64,000 nucleotides of DNA from Diploptera punctata (GCA_030220185.1 JASPKZ010010210.1:52094-116093); one strand, 5' to 3'. Shown: positions 32,875 through 43,517, counted from the stretch's first letter. Numbers and translations: made by a program. Notes: generated from the letters alone by a model not told the origin.

Positions 32875-33945
32875 AGACAGCTTACGTGGCTATTTACTTC
32901 CTCATAACTAGAGATCCGTGCGATTCGCGATAACGCCAAAAGCTCTAATTTTGTCATTTTCTTGTACCATTTTCTTAACTCCACTTCCCATAACCCCAAA
33001 AAAGCATTTATGAATCTCGAAATTCTACGATAACGCGAAATAACACCGAAATTTAAAATTTTCAACCAATTCCGGAGATTTTTTGATCTATTCCCGAATT
33101 TTTCATAATGCATTTTTAAACACTGTTTTCGGATTCCATCTTATTTTTTAACTGCCATATCTGCTTTCTTCATGCACTCTTGCAAAGGGAAATGGTTGGA
33201 ACACAGTTCACAACACAGAGGTAATATTTTCTGTCCTCATGCTCAAATATGATCTCTCCATGGATTCTAAGTTTTATGGCCAATATGAATTCCAAGAAAT
33301 ACGAATTATATTAACGTGTAAGATTAGGTTTCCCCCCCCCCTAATTTTTTGCAGATATAATTATCAATTTTTTATCTATCATTATTAAGTAATGGTATGT
33401 TCAAATTTGAAGAAAACATTTCTTTACGTACAAGAAGTAACCTGACATAATACAAGAACTGCCAAATTACAATAGGTCAATAATGGGCCATGAGTAATTA
33501 TATCATATTGATAAATATTATTATTCCCAATTTTATTTAAATAGAATTTAATTACATAAACGCATGTTTTCTATTGGATTACATATCCATAATATGGATT
33601 TTTAACAAAATGTAACAAAACAAATACTGATAGTGTGAACAACAATGGTCACGCGCAATTTTAATTCCCCCTCTTTCCGCTTTCAAACTTCGTTTCAATC
33701 AACAGATACATTCAGTGAATGTGAAATGTATACCTTGGTCAGTTTGTGTTTTACTTAAGTCTCAAGTAACTGTCATTTGTTTTTATTTTCTACCTATTGT
33801 CAGGCCAAAACAAAGTATGTCAGCCCAAGTAGGGCACGCGAATTCAGCAGTGAACGTTTTTTTTTTGTACATGATAAAAAAATATTGATGTACCGGTACT
33901 GTGATAAAAGACTAGAATATTAAAGAAAGGACACATTGCTAAAAC
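32875..33945. other. Spacer, nothing recognised
   Basis: About 1.1 kb without gene or known repeat. 32910-33110 (GATTCGCGATAACGCC, CTACGATAACGCGAAATAAC) contains an internally repeated GATAACGC word and may be an old repeat. Confidence 0.45.

Positions 33946-34006
<61 letters not shown>
33946..34006. repeat. (AAT)n microsatellite
   Basis: About 20 AAT units. Confidence 0.95.
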
Positions 34007-34008
<2 letters not shown>

Positions 34009-34207
34009 TTCTAGCCAGCGAAACTCACAAAATGCTAAGAATAAGAAGACATCAATGAAGCAATAATTATCTGTTGAAGGGTCCATTTTTACAGGCTAAA
34101 AAAAGCAAAAGAAGACAAAACAGAGTTCATTGTTGACACTACAGAGGCATTTTTGGTGCATGAATTTTTGTGGAAAAGTTAGATCATCCCAAGATGAGAG
34201 AATGGTT

Positions 34208-34239
34208 GGGCGGACGCGTACACACACACACACACACAC

Positions 34240-34285
<46 letters not shown>
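34208..34285. repeat. (CA)n-(TA)n compound microsatellite
   Basis: CA units 34208-34230, short TTTA spacer, TA units to 34285. Confidence 0.93.
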
Positions 34286-34287
<2 letters not shown>

Positions 34288-34490
34288 TCAATATTCATCA
34301 TCATCATCTGCATTCATGGATTAGGCCTGTTGACCCGTTCCGACTTCAGCCCATCTCTTTCTAGGTCTGCCCACATCTCGGGTGCCTTTAGGTTTGTATT
34401 TATTTATTTGTTTTGGATATCTATCTTCATTCATTTTGTCTATGTGTTGCTTCCATTTTTGTCTATATGTATCCGGCTTTTCTTCTGCTG
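34286..34490 (-). mobile_element. Family E LINE 3' end
   Basis: ATC tail then GGATTAGGCCTGTTGACC, CAGCCCATCTCTTTCTAGG: minus strand LINE C-terminus with GAT-type tail and the TG-N-NRP end. 5' truncated. Confidence 0.72.
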
Positions 34491-34504
34491 AAGTTTATGA
34501 GTAA

Positions 34505-34766
34505 GTTATTTTTTACTAGTAGAGGTTACCAGCCTCTAGCCAAACCCCTCTTCCTGGAGGGCAGGGAAGTGGAATTTCGGAGTGTTCGTCTCCTAGAGAA
34601 GTTGCCTTCACTACGGCTTTGGGGACTTCTCTTCTCCCCACGTAACCCTGTGGACGGGGCCCTACCCAGGTACTACCCATTGGGCGAGTGGGACCTGGAG
34701 CTCACAAAAGGGCAGGGGGACCTACTCCCTGGAGTGGACCTCTATCAAGGGTTCCACTCTGTTACC

Positions 34767-34770
<4 letters not shown>
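34505..34770 (+). repeat. GC-rich unclassified repeat
   Basis: Clearly more GC-rich than its surroundings (GTAACCCTGTGGACGGGGCC, AAAAGGGCAGGGGGACCTAC, CTCCCTGGAGTGGACC) and ends at a TA microsatellite like a SINE body. An open frame runs through it but shows no domain. No tRNA promoter boxes found. Confidence 0.5.

Positions 34771-34805
<35 letters not shown>
34771..34805. repeat. (TA)n microsatellite
   Basis: About 17 TA units at the end of the GC-rich repeat. Confidence 0.93.
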
Positions 34806-34807
<2 letters not shown>

Positions 34808-34849
34808 ACAGGGTCTCCCTAGCTTCATTTTGTAGTTTTAGAGTTTCTG

Positions 34850-35184
34850 TATCCATCCTAAAATCCGCTCAAAAATATGGCTCACTTGGATCATCTAACC
34901 CTATGATGATACAGAGCTAGTCTTATTTGAGGAAAGCAGGCACTAACCCTTGTGGGATAGCATGGACTTGTCCATTGTCCTACATTTATAGATCTATACA
35001 GAGTGGGTCAGAACCTCTGCGACAACATTTTTACGCACGATTGGTCTCTTAGGCAGCCATCTATTATCGTAACCCCTTCCTATAGGAGCTGACCTGGAAT
35101 AATTCTGCTACATTATTCAGCCCCGTTGCCCTGCCGTTGTATTAGACTTCTAAATATTTTTTCGTGCTCCTAGCTCCACTCCAA
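34850..35184. other. Spacer, nothing certain
   Basis: TATACAGAGTGGGTCAGAAC at about 35000 resembles the ends of mariner-like elements carrying an acagggtg-type terminus, but no partner end was identified. Confidence 0.4.
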
Positions 35185-35490
35185 GCAGCCGAGATGAAAT
35201 TTTTAAGAAGAGTAAAAGAATGGAACTAGGATGGACCAGATAAGAAATGAGAATATCCGTGAAGAACTGCAGATCTATTCCATTAAAGAACATATATTTA
35301 ACAAAATGAATCAGTGGAACGAACGTAGAAAGAATGGCCGCACGCCGCTTACCCCATAAAATGTTACATTATTTTCCGAGAGGAAGCAGCTCTGTCGGAC
35401 GTCCTCGGAAGAGATGGTCTTAGATCTATTAGTGAACACGGAACAAGCAATTAATTCCTAAACCAAGAAGTGAAGAAGAAGAAGAAGAAG
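35185..35490 (+). mobile_element. Family E LINE 3' end
   Basis: AEMKFLRRVKEWN, RMDQIRNENIREELQIYSIK, a mutated WNEHLERM region, then PRRRW-like text and a GAAGAA tail (35475-35490). Frameshifted, 5' truncated. Confidence 0.75.
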
Positions 35491-35584
35491 CTAATACGTA
35501 TATGAATTTTCGATGTCTAAACTTTCAGCCCCCTCTCTGAGAACATCTTAAACAAATGCATGTATACCAGTGTACCAGAAATTT

Positions 35585-35900
35585 GTGTGAGGAGGCACGC
35601 CATGGACGAAATAGTGCAGTAGGTTCAAATTGTTACTGATAGTCCGAACGCATCAACTCGACTGCTCAGTAGGGAGTTGAACGTCCCTCACAACACAGTG
35701 TGGAATTCTATGTTTCACTCAATGAAAACGTCCTTATCACGTCTGCTTGATTTACGGAATCGTATCACAGAAGCAGCAGGCTATTTTACGGTTGAAATGT
35801 TAAGGCATACATTTCGTTCTACAGCTGAAAGATGGAGTATGTGTTTTCACCTAGATGGCGGTCGTGTAGAAAGGCGATTAAAATGCAAGCCAATATATTG
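35585..35900 (+). pseudogene. Mariner-like transposase remnant (internal deletion)
   Basis: Starts with a helix-turn-helix style segment (IVTDSPNASTRLLSRELNVP, HNTVWNSM) and jumps to a C-terminal segment LLDLRNRITEAAGYFTVEML, with RWSMCFHLDGGRVERRL. Both pieces are typical of the insect transposase family with a DUF4817-type N-terminus; the DDE catalytic centre between them is missing. One stop near 35622. Confidence 0.65.
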
Positions 35901-35999
35901 GCGGTGCGTTCTTTGCCGAGCAGGTCTAGGGACGATACCCTCGTAGACGTGTCGCAGAGAGCACGAAACCCTTGCAATAAATAATATTATGATCTTACA

Positions 36000-36362
36000 G
36001 TGATGAACAAAGGAAGGAAATGAAGCGTACCTATCATTTCTCATTTGTTTTCAAACATCGCCGTTTACATTAAATATATTAAAATAACTATAGTTAAATA
36101 ATTATTTGTGAGTAAGGGCCAGTTTCACCAAGAGTGGTCACTGCATTACGCCAGTTTTTCCCATGTATAATGCATAGCTTAAACTGGCGTAATACAGTTA
36201 CCTCTCTTGGTGAAACTGGCCCTAAACAGCTTAATTTTATTCGTTAAATAGTCCTAACAAATGCCACTCTTGATTTACAAATTCTCTAGATAAATTCACT
36301 CCTCACTTCGTGATAATTCACGATAATTTGGAAATCACTCGTGGCATTACCTATGATAAATA
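36000..36362 (+). mobile_element. H repeat copy 3, carrying a nested MITE
   Basis: Begins inside H (TGAAGCGTACCTATCATTTC) and runs to the conserved hairpin 36260-36347 and GTGGCATTAC end. Split by the MITE at 36116-36222. 5' part of H missing. Confidence 0.82.
36116..36222. mobile_element. PIF/Harbinger-type MITE, 107 bases
   Basis: Terminal inverted repeats of about 42 bases, GGGCCAGTTTCACCAAGAG with CTCTTGGTGAAACTGGCCC, and a TAA duplication (36113-36115 and 36223-36225). The other H copies at 4921, 6880 and 48490 show the empty site GAGTAAACAGC, confirming boundaries and target duplication. A TAA/TTA duplication with GGGCC ends fits PIF/Harbinger. No coding. Confidence 0.9.
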
Positions 36363-36364
36363 CC

Positions 36365-37221
36365 AATATTAGATAGTATAACTGTCACAGGATTGATGAT
36401 CGGGGCAAGAGGTACTATACCATGATTCTTAGATTAATTTAGGAATTCCTTACCTTTGGACAGGGTGTATCTTTCTAAAATTGCCATCGCTGCCATTAGA
36501 GGATCAATTTCAATTTTAAGGAACCATATTTACAAAATTTCTACTTTATAGTATGTATACTTCAATTAGGCCTACAATTTGAATGTTTTAAAATGTATTT
36601 ACAAAATGTATTTCACCAATTTCAAAAATTAATTGTCTGTATCACTTTGTCCTTGAGGCATCTTATGAGGAAAGCTGTATACCATAAAAGTGTGTAAAAC
36701 TTCACAATAGTATTGATTTCTCAATCATTGCCTTCCTTCATTGAAATGGAGTAATTTTAGAGATACCCTGTATTTTGAACCGAGGAAAAAACTTCATCAT
36801 GCTGCTGTCTGCACTTCCGAAGCAAAGAAATAAATTTATTTTCGATTCTATTAGGACTTCCTGATTTAAAATTTCTCTGCAAGAAATGTAACTTTATAAA
36901 TGTAACAGCATATGACTTGGGTTAGGGAGTTAAGCCTTTGGTGGTAATTCGCTTATAGAGCACTTCGCTTCCAACAGGCGACTTAATATACATCGTCTTG
37001 CAATAATCTTGTTAGCTGCTGGTTTCAACACCTTCAGACGCGCTTCGTTATCCCAACTCAATATCTAACGATGTTAAATAAACGATAACATGCACGAATT
37101 ACGACAACTAACGCAAACTTACAAATATTCCTGTTCGAATGACGGAAATGTTATTTCAATTAATCTTACTTTATAGAGGTGCCGCACATGTCTTGAGTTA
37201 AAACACAAACATGATGTAAAT
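36365..37221. other. Spacer, nothing recognised
   Basis: 36905-37085 (GTAATTCGCTTATAGAGCAC, CCAACTCAATATCTAACGATG) has a dispersed-repeat feel but no second copy was found in this window. Confidence 0.45.
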
Positions 37222-37312
37222 CAGCGGTTCCCAACCTTTATCGACTCGCGAACCTCTTCCACAACGATCTGAGTTGGGCGAACCACTGACTTTTATATAT
37301 CCTACATACAGT
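37222..37312 (+). mobile_element. hAT-type terminal fragment
   Basis: CAGCGGTTCCCAACCTTTAT resembles the well-known CAG-GGTTC-CAACCTTT terminus of animal hAT elements; followed by CGCGAACC and GGCGAACCACTG. The rest is missing, and a family A LINE follows at once. Confidence 0.55.
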
Positions 37313-37320
37313 AGAACAAA

Positions 37321-37817
37321 AACGTTAAACTGAAAATATATAAAACTATTATTCTACCAGTTATATTATATGGATGCGAAACATGGACTCTTACTTTAAG
37401 GGAGGAAAGGAGATTAAAAGTATTTGAGAATAAAGTACTTAGGAAAATGTTTGGGCCAAAGAGAGATGAAGAGACAGGTGCATGGAGAAGACTACATAAC
37501 AATGAACTACATGGTCTTTATAGGAAGCCAGATATAATAAGAACAGTTAAGTCCCGTAGACTGCGATGGGCAGGACATGTTGCACGTATGGGAAATAAAA
37601 GACATGCATGGAAGCTTCTTGTAGGAAAGCCAGAGGGAAGACGCCCAGTTGGTAGACCAAGAATGAGGTGGGAAAATAACATTAACTATGATTTGAGGGA
37701 AGTAGATTATACAGGGAATGATTGGAAATTATTAGCTCAGGATAGGGATGTATGGAGAGCGTATGTCCGTGCGGCCATGAATCTACGGGTTCGATAGTGC
37801 CAGTGAGTAAGTAAGTA
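37321..37817 (+). mobile_element. Family A LINE, 5'-truncated, C-terminus frame open
   Basis: From AACGTTAAACTGAAAATATA to the 3' AAGT tail. The 116-codon frame 37447-37797 (KRDEETGAWRRLHNNELHGL, LRWAGHVARMGNKRHAWKLL, GRPRMRWENNINYD, stop) is intact, so this is a comparatively recent insertion. AGAACAAA at 37313-37320 and 37818-37825 is the target duplication. Confidence 0.9.
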
Positions 37818-37874
37818 AGAACAAACATAAAATGTAATCCTAAACAAAAGGTTTAATAATCTTAAATTAACTTA

Positions 37875-38003
37875 CGTCCACCGCTGCGGTCTCGAGGTAG
37901 CGTGCTGCATTGTCACTCAGCGGACCAGGGTTCGATTCCCAGTCGGGACAGGCTCCTGGGTGAGGTTTTTTCGGGGTTTTTCCTCACCTGTAATATAAAT
38001 GTC
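37875..38003 (+). mobile_element. SINE1 copy, 3' truncated
   Basis: GTCCACCGCTGCGGTCTCG, box B GGGTTCGATTCCCAG, GGTTTTTCCTCACCTGTAAT, then the match ends. Confidence 0.83.
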
Positions 38004-38004
38004 T

Positions 38005-38518
38005 GGTCATTTTATTTTCTATGATTCTACTAATTTCGCAGGTTTCACAAGCATATATTAGCACAAATATGTGTGACTAAATTACCCTTGGTTGAAGTAA
38101 CTCCAGCAATGGAGCAGTCTTTGCCCCACGTGGGAACGTACACGAGTATAGACAGGCAGATAGTTTAATAAGTTGCGAACTGCGATCACTTGAACACTTC
38201 TTTTCCCCAGGCGTCACCTACTTTTTTTATGATTTGGGAATTTCAAACCCCCAACGCAATTCCAAGCCTATGTTAAAACCGCGCCCTCTCTTCGGAATAA
38301 CATTAAAGCTAATAAAATCTATCATATGTGCCATCTTATTTCGGAAGCAACTGAAAAAGGCAGAAAAAAAAGAGAGAGAGAGAGGTATAAGAGAAAGAGA
38401 GAGAGAGAGAGAGAAAATAAAAATATAAAACTTACAAAGTCCTGTAAAGATTTTACTTTAAAAAGTCGACATTGCAAATGACATGTTAAAGCTAGCTAAT
38501 AATTTACTTATTGACAGA
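38005..38518. other. Spacer with a GA-rich microsatellite
   Basis: Contains a (GA)n tract at 38370-38415. No other recognisable content. The 64-codon frame over the GA tract is an artefact. Confidence 0.55.
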
Positions 38519-38521
38519 TTT

Positions 38522-39063
38522 CACTGAGCAACAAAAAAATATACTTTTTTTTATCTCAGAAAGAAAAATATGTGATTCTGATAGTATTTTTTCTCCTGAA
38601 TTCAAGTATGATATCGATTTTTCACCATCACGCAAGCTTTCCGAGAGACAGGTTTTTATAATTTCAAAACACTTTAATATTATCTACATTCGTAACTACA
38701 CATATTCGAACATTCTGACTCACCTAGAAAGTAAGAAATGACGATTTTCTGCTATATTTCGCCTGTGGAGCATCCCTCTTGATGGTCCAACAATAATCGG
38801 CCAGCATATTAGGATTCCATTTGCCTTGATATCACTTTTCCATAGCTGAAATCTCCTGAGTTAGCTCATTTGGTTTTATTTTACAAAGGACAAATGGACG
38901 ATAAAACGTTTTTTTTAATAATTATTTAAATCCATTAATTGAAATTGAAATAAAAAAACTGTGGGCGATGGAGAAATTCCGAATACATATTTGGAAACAC
39001 GATAAAAAACTGCATTAAGTACAACTATTGGTACTCATGAGACAAAAATCATGTTGACCAGTG
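38522..39063 (-). mobile_element. K element copy 2
   Basis: CACTGAGCAACA at the left end, TGTTGACCAGTG at the right, TTT on both flanks (38519-38521, 39064-39066). Body colinear with copy 1, with the same coding scraps on the minus strand (AMEKVISRQMES-region frameshifted). Non-autonomous. Confidence 0.82.
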
Positions 39064-39069
39064 TTTTTA

Positions 39070-39265
39070 ATGCTTACACATCTTTCTGGGCCTAAATTTT
39101 TATTTTCCTTCTCCACTCATCTCTATCCATCCACTCAATGTCTTCCAGTCCTCTTGTTCACATTTCAGTTCTTATTTCTTGTATCCACGAGTTTCGAGGT
39201 CTTCCTTTTATTTTTTTCTAGGTGGACACCATTCCAATGTTTTTCTGGGTAACCTTTCTTCTAGC
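39070..39265 (-). mobile_element. Family D LINE 3' end, copy 3
   Basis: Matches 17520-17700 (CCTCTTGTTCACATTTCAGT, GAGTTTCGAGGTCTTCC, GGTGGACACCATTCCAATG). Minus strand C-terminus of the D family, directly following K copy 2. Confidence 0.8.
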
Positions 39266-39368
39266 TATTATTACTTTTTTTATTGCTGATGAGCCCATGT
39301 AGGACTACGCAAAGTACTTAGAGGCGTTTCCTTTGAGCCCAAATTTCTTTCATTCTTTTGCTATGAGC

Positions 39369-39369
<1 letters not shown>

Positions 39370-39410
<41 letters not shown>

Positions 39411-39475
39411 GTTATTATTGTCGTTATCATCGTCATCACCGTCATGATCATTATCATTATTAATATTATTATTGA
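39370..39475. repeat. (ATT)n and (ATC)n microsatellite
   Basis: About 15 ATT units followed by imperfect ATC/ATT units. Confidence 0.9.
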
Positions 39476-39624
39476 ATCTCCAAATATTTTCACACCCTAT
39501 TTCGCCACAAAGGCATGTTAGGGTTGTAGCTTACTGTAACAATATTATACTTTACATTGTAAAATAGAAATATGATCTTATGGTTTTGAATTATTTCTTC
39601 TAGCTAATAATACTGTTATAATAA

Positions 39625-39855
39625 TCAACTAAAAGTAGAGGAATTAAACACAATAGTGAAATACAGAACAAACTGGAAAGAACACTTGACAAGGATGACT
39701 GAGAATAGAATACCAAAATCAGCATACAGCTATTCACCACGAGGAAGAAGAAGTTTGGGAAGACCAAAGAAAAGATGGAAACAGCAGCATTTTGGAGCCG
39801 GAACAGGCTAGTAAATAAGCCTAAACCCGTGATGAAGAAGAAGAAGAATCTTATA
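39625..39855 (+). mobile_element. Family E LINE 3' end
   Basis: KVEELNTIVKYRTNWKEHL, TRMTENRIPKSAYSYSPRG, RRSLGRPKKRWKQQHFGAGT, stop, with a GAAGAAGAA tail at 39833-39848. Short, 5' truncated, frame preserved. Confidence 0.83.
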
Positions 39856-39899
39856 ACATTAAACACAGTGACGAAGATGCTAAATCAGTCAGACTATCG

Positions 39900-40195
39900 C
39901 CCCCACCTCTGAATCCGTAGTTCGATCTCAAACACTACATAGTGTAGCGACGAATTTAGATGTCGCCCTTCATTTCTGAATCAACAGTTCGCATCTCAGT
40001 CATTCCTTATGTGTGGTGGATGAATTGGACCCAGGACAGGTTTTTTCCCCCGTCAGAAACTCCATTTCACCACTTCTCCACATTCATGTCGTCAATTTCT
40101 TCTTATTTTCTTACTTCACGGGTGAGACAGACTGCTTGTCCCGCCTCACAGTTGTTCTATCTTTTACTAGCCTTCCAACATTACTTGATCCTCTT
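39900..40195 (+). mobile_element. SINE-like repeat (type shared with 59780)
   Basis: GTGTGGTGGATGAATTGGAC, a TTTCCCC-rich core, CCATTTCACCACTTCTCC and GTGAGACAGACTGC resemble 59780-60065 (GTGGTGGACGAAACGG, CCATTCCACAG). No unambiguous tRNA boxes: the head TCTGAATCCGTAGTTCGATCTC could be a decayed box B. Confidence 0.5.
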
Positions 40196-40335
40196 GGCTT
40201 GTAGTTAAATGCTCCCTTTCATAATATTGTTACATTTATTTTTCTGGTTGAACACTGTGGGAAGTATGAGTTTGGATAGTTTTACGTGGTAGGATTACCA
40301 GCTCAGACGAACAACCACATTCCCTAGTGGACCGG

Positions 40336-40863
40336 GAAATTATACTGGAGTTTCCTACTCCTAGACGGGTTGCTAACCAAAGCTTTTGGAGTCCTATCTA
40401 CTCCCTGTCTTGTAGGTTTCCTCTTCTGCCTTCTTTATCGAGAAATTATACTGGAGTTTCCTTCTCCTAGACGGGTTGCTAACCAAAGCTTTTGGATCCT
40501 ATCTACTCCCTGTCTTGTAGGTTTCCTCTTCTGCCTTCTTTATAGGGAAATTATACTTGAGTTTCCTTCTCCTAGATGGGTTGCTAACCAAAGCTTTTGG
40601 AGTCCCATCTACTCCCTGCCTTGTAAGGTTTCCTCTTCCGCCTTCTTTATCGGGAAATTATACAGGAGTTTTCTTCCCCTAGGCGGGTTGCTAACCAAAC
40701 TTTGGGGGGGGCATGCTACAGCCTGTACTTGTAGGTTTCCTCTTCTGCCTTCTTTATCGGGAAATACTGGAGTTTCCTTCTCCTAGACGGGTTGCTAACC
40801 AAAGCTTTTGGAGTCTCATCTACTCCCTGTCTTGTAGGTTTCCTCTTCCGCCTTCTTTATCGT
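40336..40863 (+). repeat. Five-unit minisatellite, about 106-base period
   Basis: Units start GAAATTATAC at 40336, 40442, 40547, 40654 and GAAATACTGG at 40761; each contains CTAGACGGGTTGCTAACCAA, CTACTCCCTGTCTTGTAGG and CCTCTTCTGCCTTCTTTAT. Unit 4 is the most diverged (GGGGGGG run). A frame stays open through nearly four units (40370-40786) because 105-108 is close to a multiple of 3, but shows no known domain. Confidence 0.93.
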
Positions 40864-40864
40864 T

Positions 40865-41233
40865 GAGAACAATTTTCTTCTTCCGCTTCTGATCACATTG
40901 GGGGGGGGGCAAGCTAGCTAAAAACCTGACTTCCTTATCTTTTTATATAGGTCATTATATAATGAACTCCACGACATCCATTTCTCATTTCATTTAATCT
41001 GCCCTTGTAATGGTGCGACAATCCTGGGCAGCCAATATCCTAGATATAAAAGATTTTTAATAATAGGACCTTCACGTCAACTTATCCCTCGACCTGGCAT
41101 TATGCCAGGCACGAGTATAATTTTTTTACTGAATTTGTACCGGAACCGTTGACGCAAACTGTAACGTATCAGACTCTTATTCTGGAGTTCCCGTGGACAA
41201 CAAACCTGATATTTTCCCCTCGTTCTCCTCTCA
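40865..41233. other. Spacer, nothing recognised
   Basis: Includes a G9 run near 40905. No gene supported. Confidence 0.5.
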
Positions 41234-41629
41234 AGGGAACTGTCAACCACTGCGTATCGAAACCTATCTTGAAAATTTTCCCAGAGAACCTTTGTGATAT
41301 ACCAAGACAGTGTCCAAAAATGATCTGTCTTTTTAACTGCAAGGCACAATAATCTAAGCTAGAATCTAGCAATGGAAATCCACTGTTCGGAGCAGACAGA
41401 CTCCCTGCATGAGGCGGGACGCGGCGCGGATGACAGGGTTATCCAATCTACCAATTCACGAGTTGTATTACTTCCCAAAAGTTTAAATGAGAGATTTGGA
41501 ACTGGAATTTAATGCCTTGAAGTTAAAAACAGCAGATTCTTTTTTTCAGATATGGCCTTGGTACATCACAACGCTTCTCTGGAATAAAATTCAAGACAAG
41601 TTTAGGCATGCAATGGTTGACAGTTCCCT
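41234..41629. mobile_element. L element copy 1 (terminal inverted repeat element)
   Basis: Ends AGGGAACTGTCAACCACTGC and GCAATGGTTGACAGTTCCCT; arms continue with CCCAGAGAACCTTTGTGATA and CATCACAACGCTTCTCTGG. Its right half is the reverse complement of the left half of the copy at 53190-53597, so the two lie in opposite orientation. Non-coding, superfamily unknown. Confidence 0.75.
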
Positions 41630-41715
41630 AGTCAGAGAGAAGAGAGGAAAATTATGAGTTTGCAGCGAAATATATGCCCTTGTGCACAAATATTGGAAAC
41701 AAACATAATACTGTA

Positions 41716-42018
41716 TCCATATTTGGTTCGTCTTCCGGGCTTATAGGCCGTGATCTGGTTGTCTTCATACTCGACGTTTCGTCTACTGCTGCGGTAGACA
41801 TCATCAGGAGATACTGCGTGCTCTCTGTGAACTCCTCAACAGTCGGCTGCAGACTGGCTGGTCGTTGGAAACTGTCTCTCTGTTTATAGCTAAACCCCGG
41901 GTGGAGGGGGGGTTTTCTGCGCGGACTGAGTTATGCGCTGTAGTGCAGTTTGCAGAAGTCATAGGCTTGGTTGTTGTGTTATGCAGTGCTGGGATCCAAA
42001 TTTTGTTTATCTTCATGG
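41716..42018 (-). mobile_element. Penelope-like terminal fragment
   Basis: Equivalent to 28316-28608 of the big dimer: TTTGGTTCGTCTTCCGGGC through CTGGGATCCAAATTTTG and ATCTTCATGG. It contains only the non-coding end downstream of the GIY-YIG frame, so it is a severely 5'-truncated insertion or solo terminal piece. Confidence 0.85.
41765..41815 (-). ncRNA. Hammerhead-like motif, solo Penelope end
   Basis: Minus strand CTGATGA, one extra T, GTCTAC stem, GTAGAC, GAAACGTC. The base between CTGATGA and the stem is T here and G in the dimer, so it varies while the paired and core bases are kept. Confidence 0.68.
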
Positions 42019-42117
42019 TTATTTATTTACGGGTATTTGATGAATTCTGGGGCACGTAGTAGCATTCTTGGTTAAAGCAACACCCTACAAACCCGAAAGT
42101 CAAGGGGACATGATTTT

Positions 42118-42310
42118 AAACTGACCCAAACCTTCTGATGGCACTATGGTCTTGTGGTTGACTCAGCCTCTAATGAAAATGAGTACCAGACATGTTCTGG
42201 GGGTAAAGGCGGCTTGTCTCGCAGGGCTGATATCAAGTGCTGATTGTCTAGAAAAAGTGGGAGCCTTAACCTTCTACTAACCCAAGAGCCCCCTGAGGCC
42301 TATAGTGGGA
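42118..42310 (+). mobile_element. Unclassified SINE-like repeat
   Basis: GGTCTTGTGGTTGACTCAGC, GAGTACCAGACATGTTCTGG, GGGTAAAGGCGGCTTGTC, CCCCCTGAGGCCTATAGTGG. Compact GC-rich body ending in a T-rich tail, in the style of an interspersed repeat. Only one copy seen here. Confidence 0.5.
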
Positions 42311-42383
42311 TTACTTTACTTTTTTAACTTTATTTGATTAATTATATTCATATTTTCCGTTTGCCATCTTTAAACTCAGATAA

Positions 42384-42896
42384 CACAGGTCAACATGATT
42401 TTTGTCTCATGAGTACAAATAGGCCTAGTTGTACTTAATGCAGTTTTCTTATCGTGTTTTCAAATAATATGTATTCGGAATTTCTCCATCACCCACAGCC
42501 TTTTTTTATTTCAATTTCAATTAATGGATTTACATAAATATTTTTTTAATAAACCTAGATTTCTTCCTGGAAAATCTTGGCGCAGTGAAGGATGAGCACG
42601 GGGAACACTTTTATCAGGAGATTTCAGCTATGGAAAAGAGATATCAAGGCAAATGGAATCCTAATATGCTGGCCCACAGGCGGAATATAGCAGAAAATCG
42701 TCATGTTCGAATAGTCTGTAGTTACGAATGTAAAAAAATATTAAAGTGTTTGAAATTATAAATGCCTGTCTCTCAGAAACCTTGCGTGATGGAGTAAAAC
42801 CGATATCATATTTGAATTCAGGAGAAAAAATACTATCAGAATCACATATTTTTCTTTCTGAGACAAAAAAAAAAGTATATATTTTGTTGTTCAGTG
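42384..42896 (+). mobile_element. K element copy 3, keeps a C-terminal coding piece
   Basis: CACAGGTCAACA and TTGTTCAGTG ends with TAA on both sides (42381-42383, 42897-42899). Plus strand 42545-42660 reads FLENLGAVKDEHGEHFYQ, EISAMEKRYQGKWNPNMLA, the segment found only as scraps in copies 1, 2 and 5; SETLRDGVKPISYLNSGEKI follows at 42774. Internally deleted. Confidence 0.82.
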
Positions 42897-42899
42897 TAA

Positions 42900-43480
42900 T
42901 TCTAGAATATACTTTTGACTTAAATGCTACAATATCCAAAATAAGATTATATGATTCTGAATTCTAAGTGCGAGGGATCTTGTATTAAAATATTCTCATT
43001 AGCTTGATACAATAGACTAACAAAGTAAGTTGTGATTATGAAAGCAACTTCATTAACAAGTCTGTCATTATAGCAGCAAAACCATATTCACCAGTCAAAG
43101 CTAACAGTGGAGTACATGCATACATTAATTCATAATCTCATATCCATGTCATATCTCAGAACAAACAAGCCCCTTATTCACTATTTTATCATTTTCTTTT
43201 CATATTGAGATGAGCTTTACATTTCCGAAAGCTGTCAAGCATTTTGTAAATCAAGCAAAAAAACAGAATTAATCTGGCAGTGCATAAAATCGCACTATAC
43301 AAAGTAACAATACAGAAAATGTAAATTCCCAGATGAAAGAATATAAGGCTGACAATCTGTTTTATTTGTTGCTTATAAACAACTAGTCAATGCCCGTCGC
43401 GCGCTGCAAAGCCTAATAAATTAAATCTGTATTTATGTTTAGTTGAGTATAATTTATCATATTCATACTATTATTATATA

Positions 43481-43484
<4 letters not shown>
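42900..43484. other. Spacer, nothing recognised
   Basis: No supported content. GCCCGTCGCGCGCTGCAAAG at 43394 resembles text common in arthropod repeats but cannot be placed. Confidence 0.45.

Positions 43485-43517
<33 letters not shown>

Noticed and set aside
34130..34364. 64-codon frames across CA/TA repeats
   Set aside because: Dinucleotide-repeat translations with no independent support.
40370..40786. 138-codon frame of repeated peptides
   Set aside because: Arises because the minisatellite period stays near a multiple of three; no start context, domain or codon bias.
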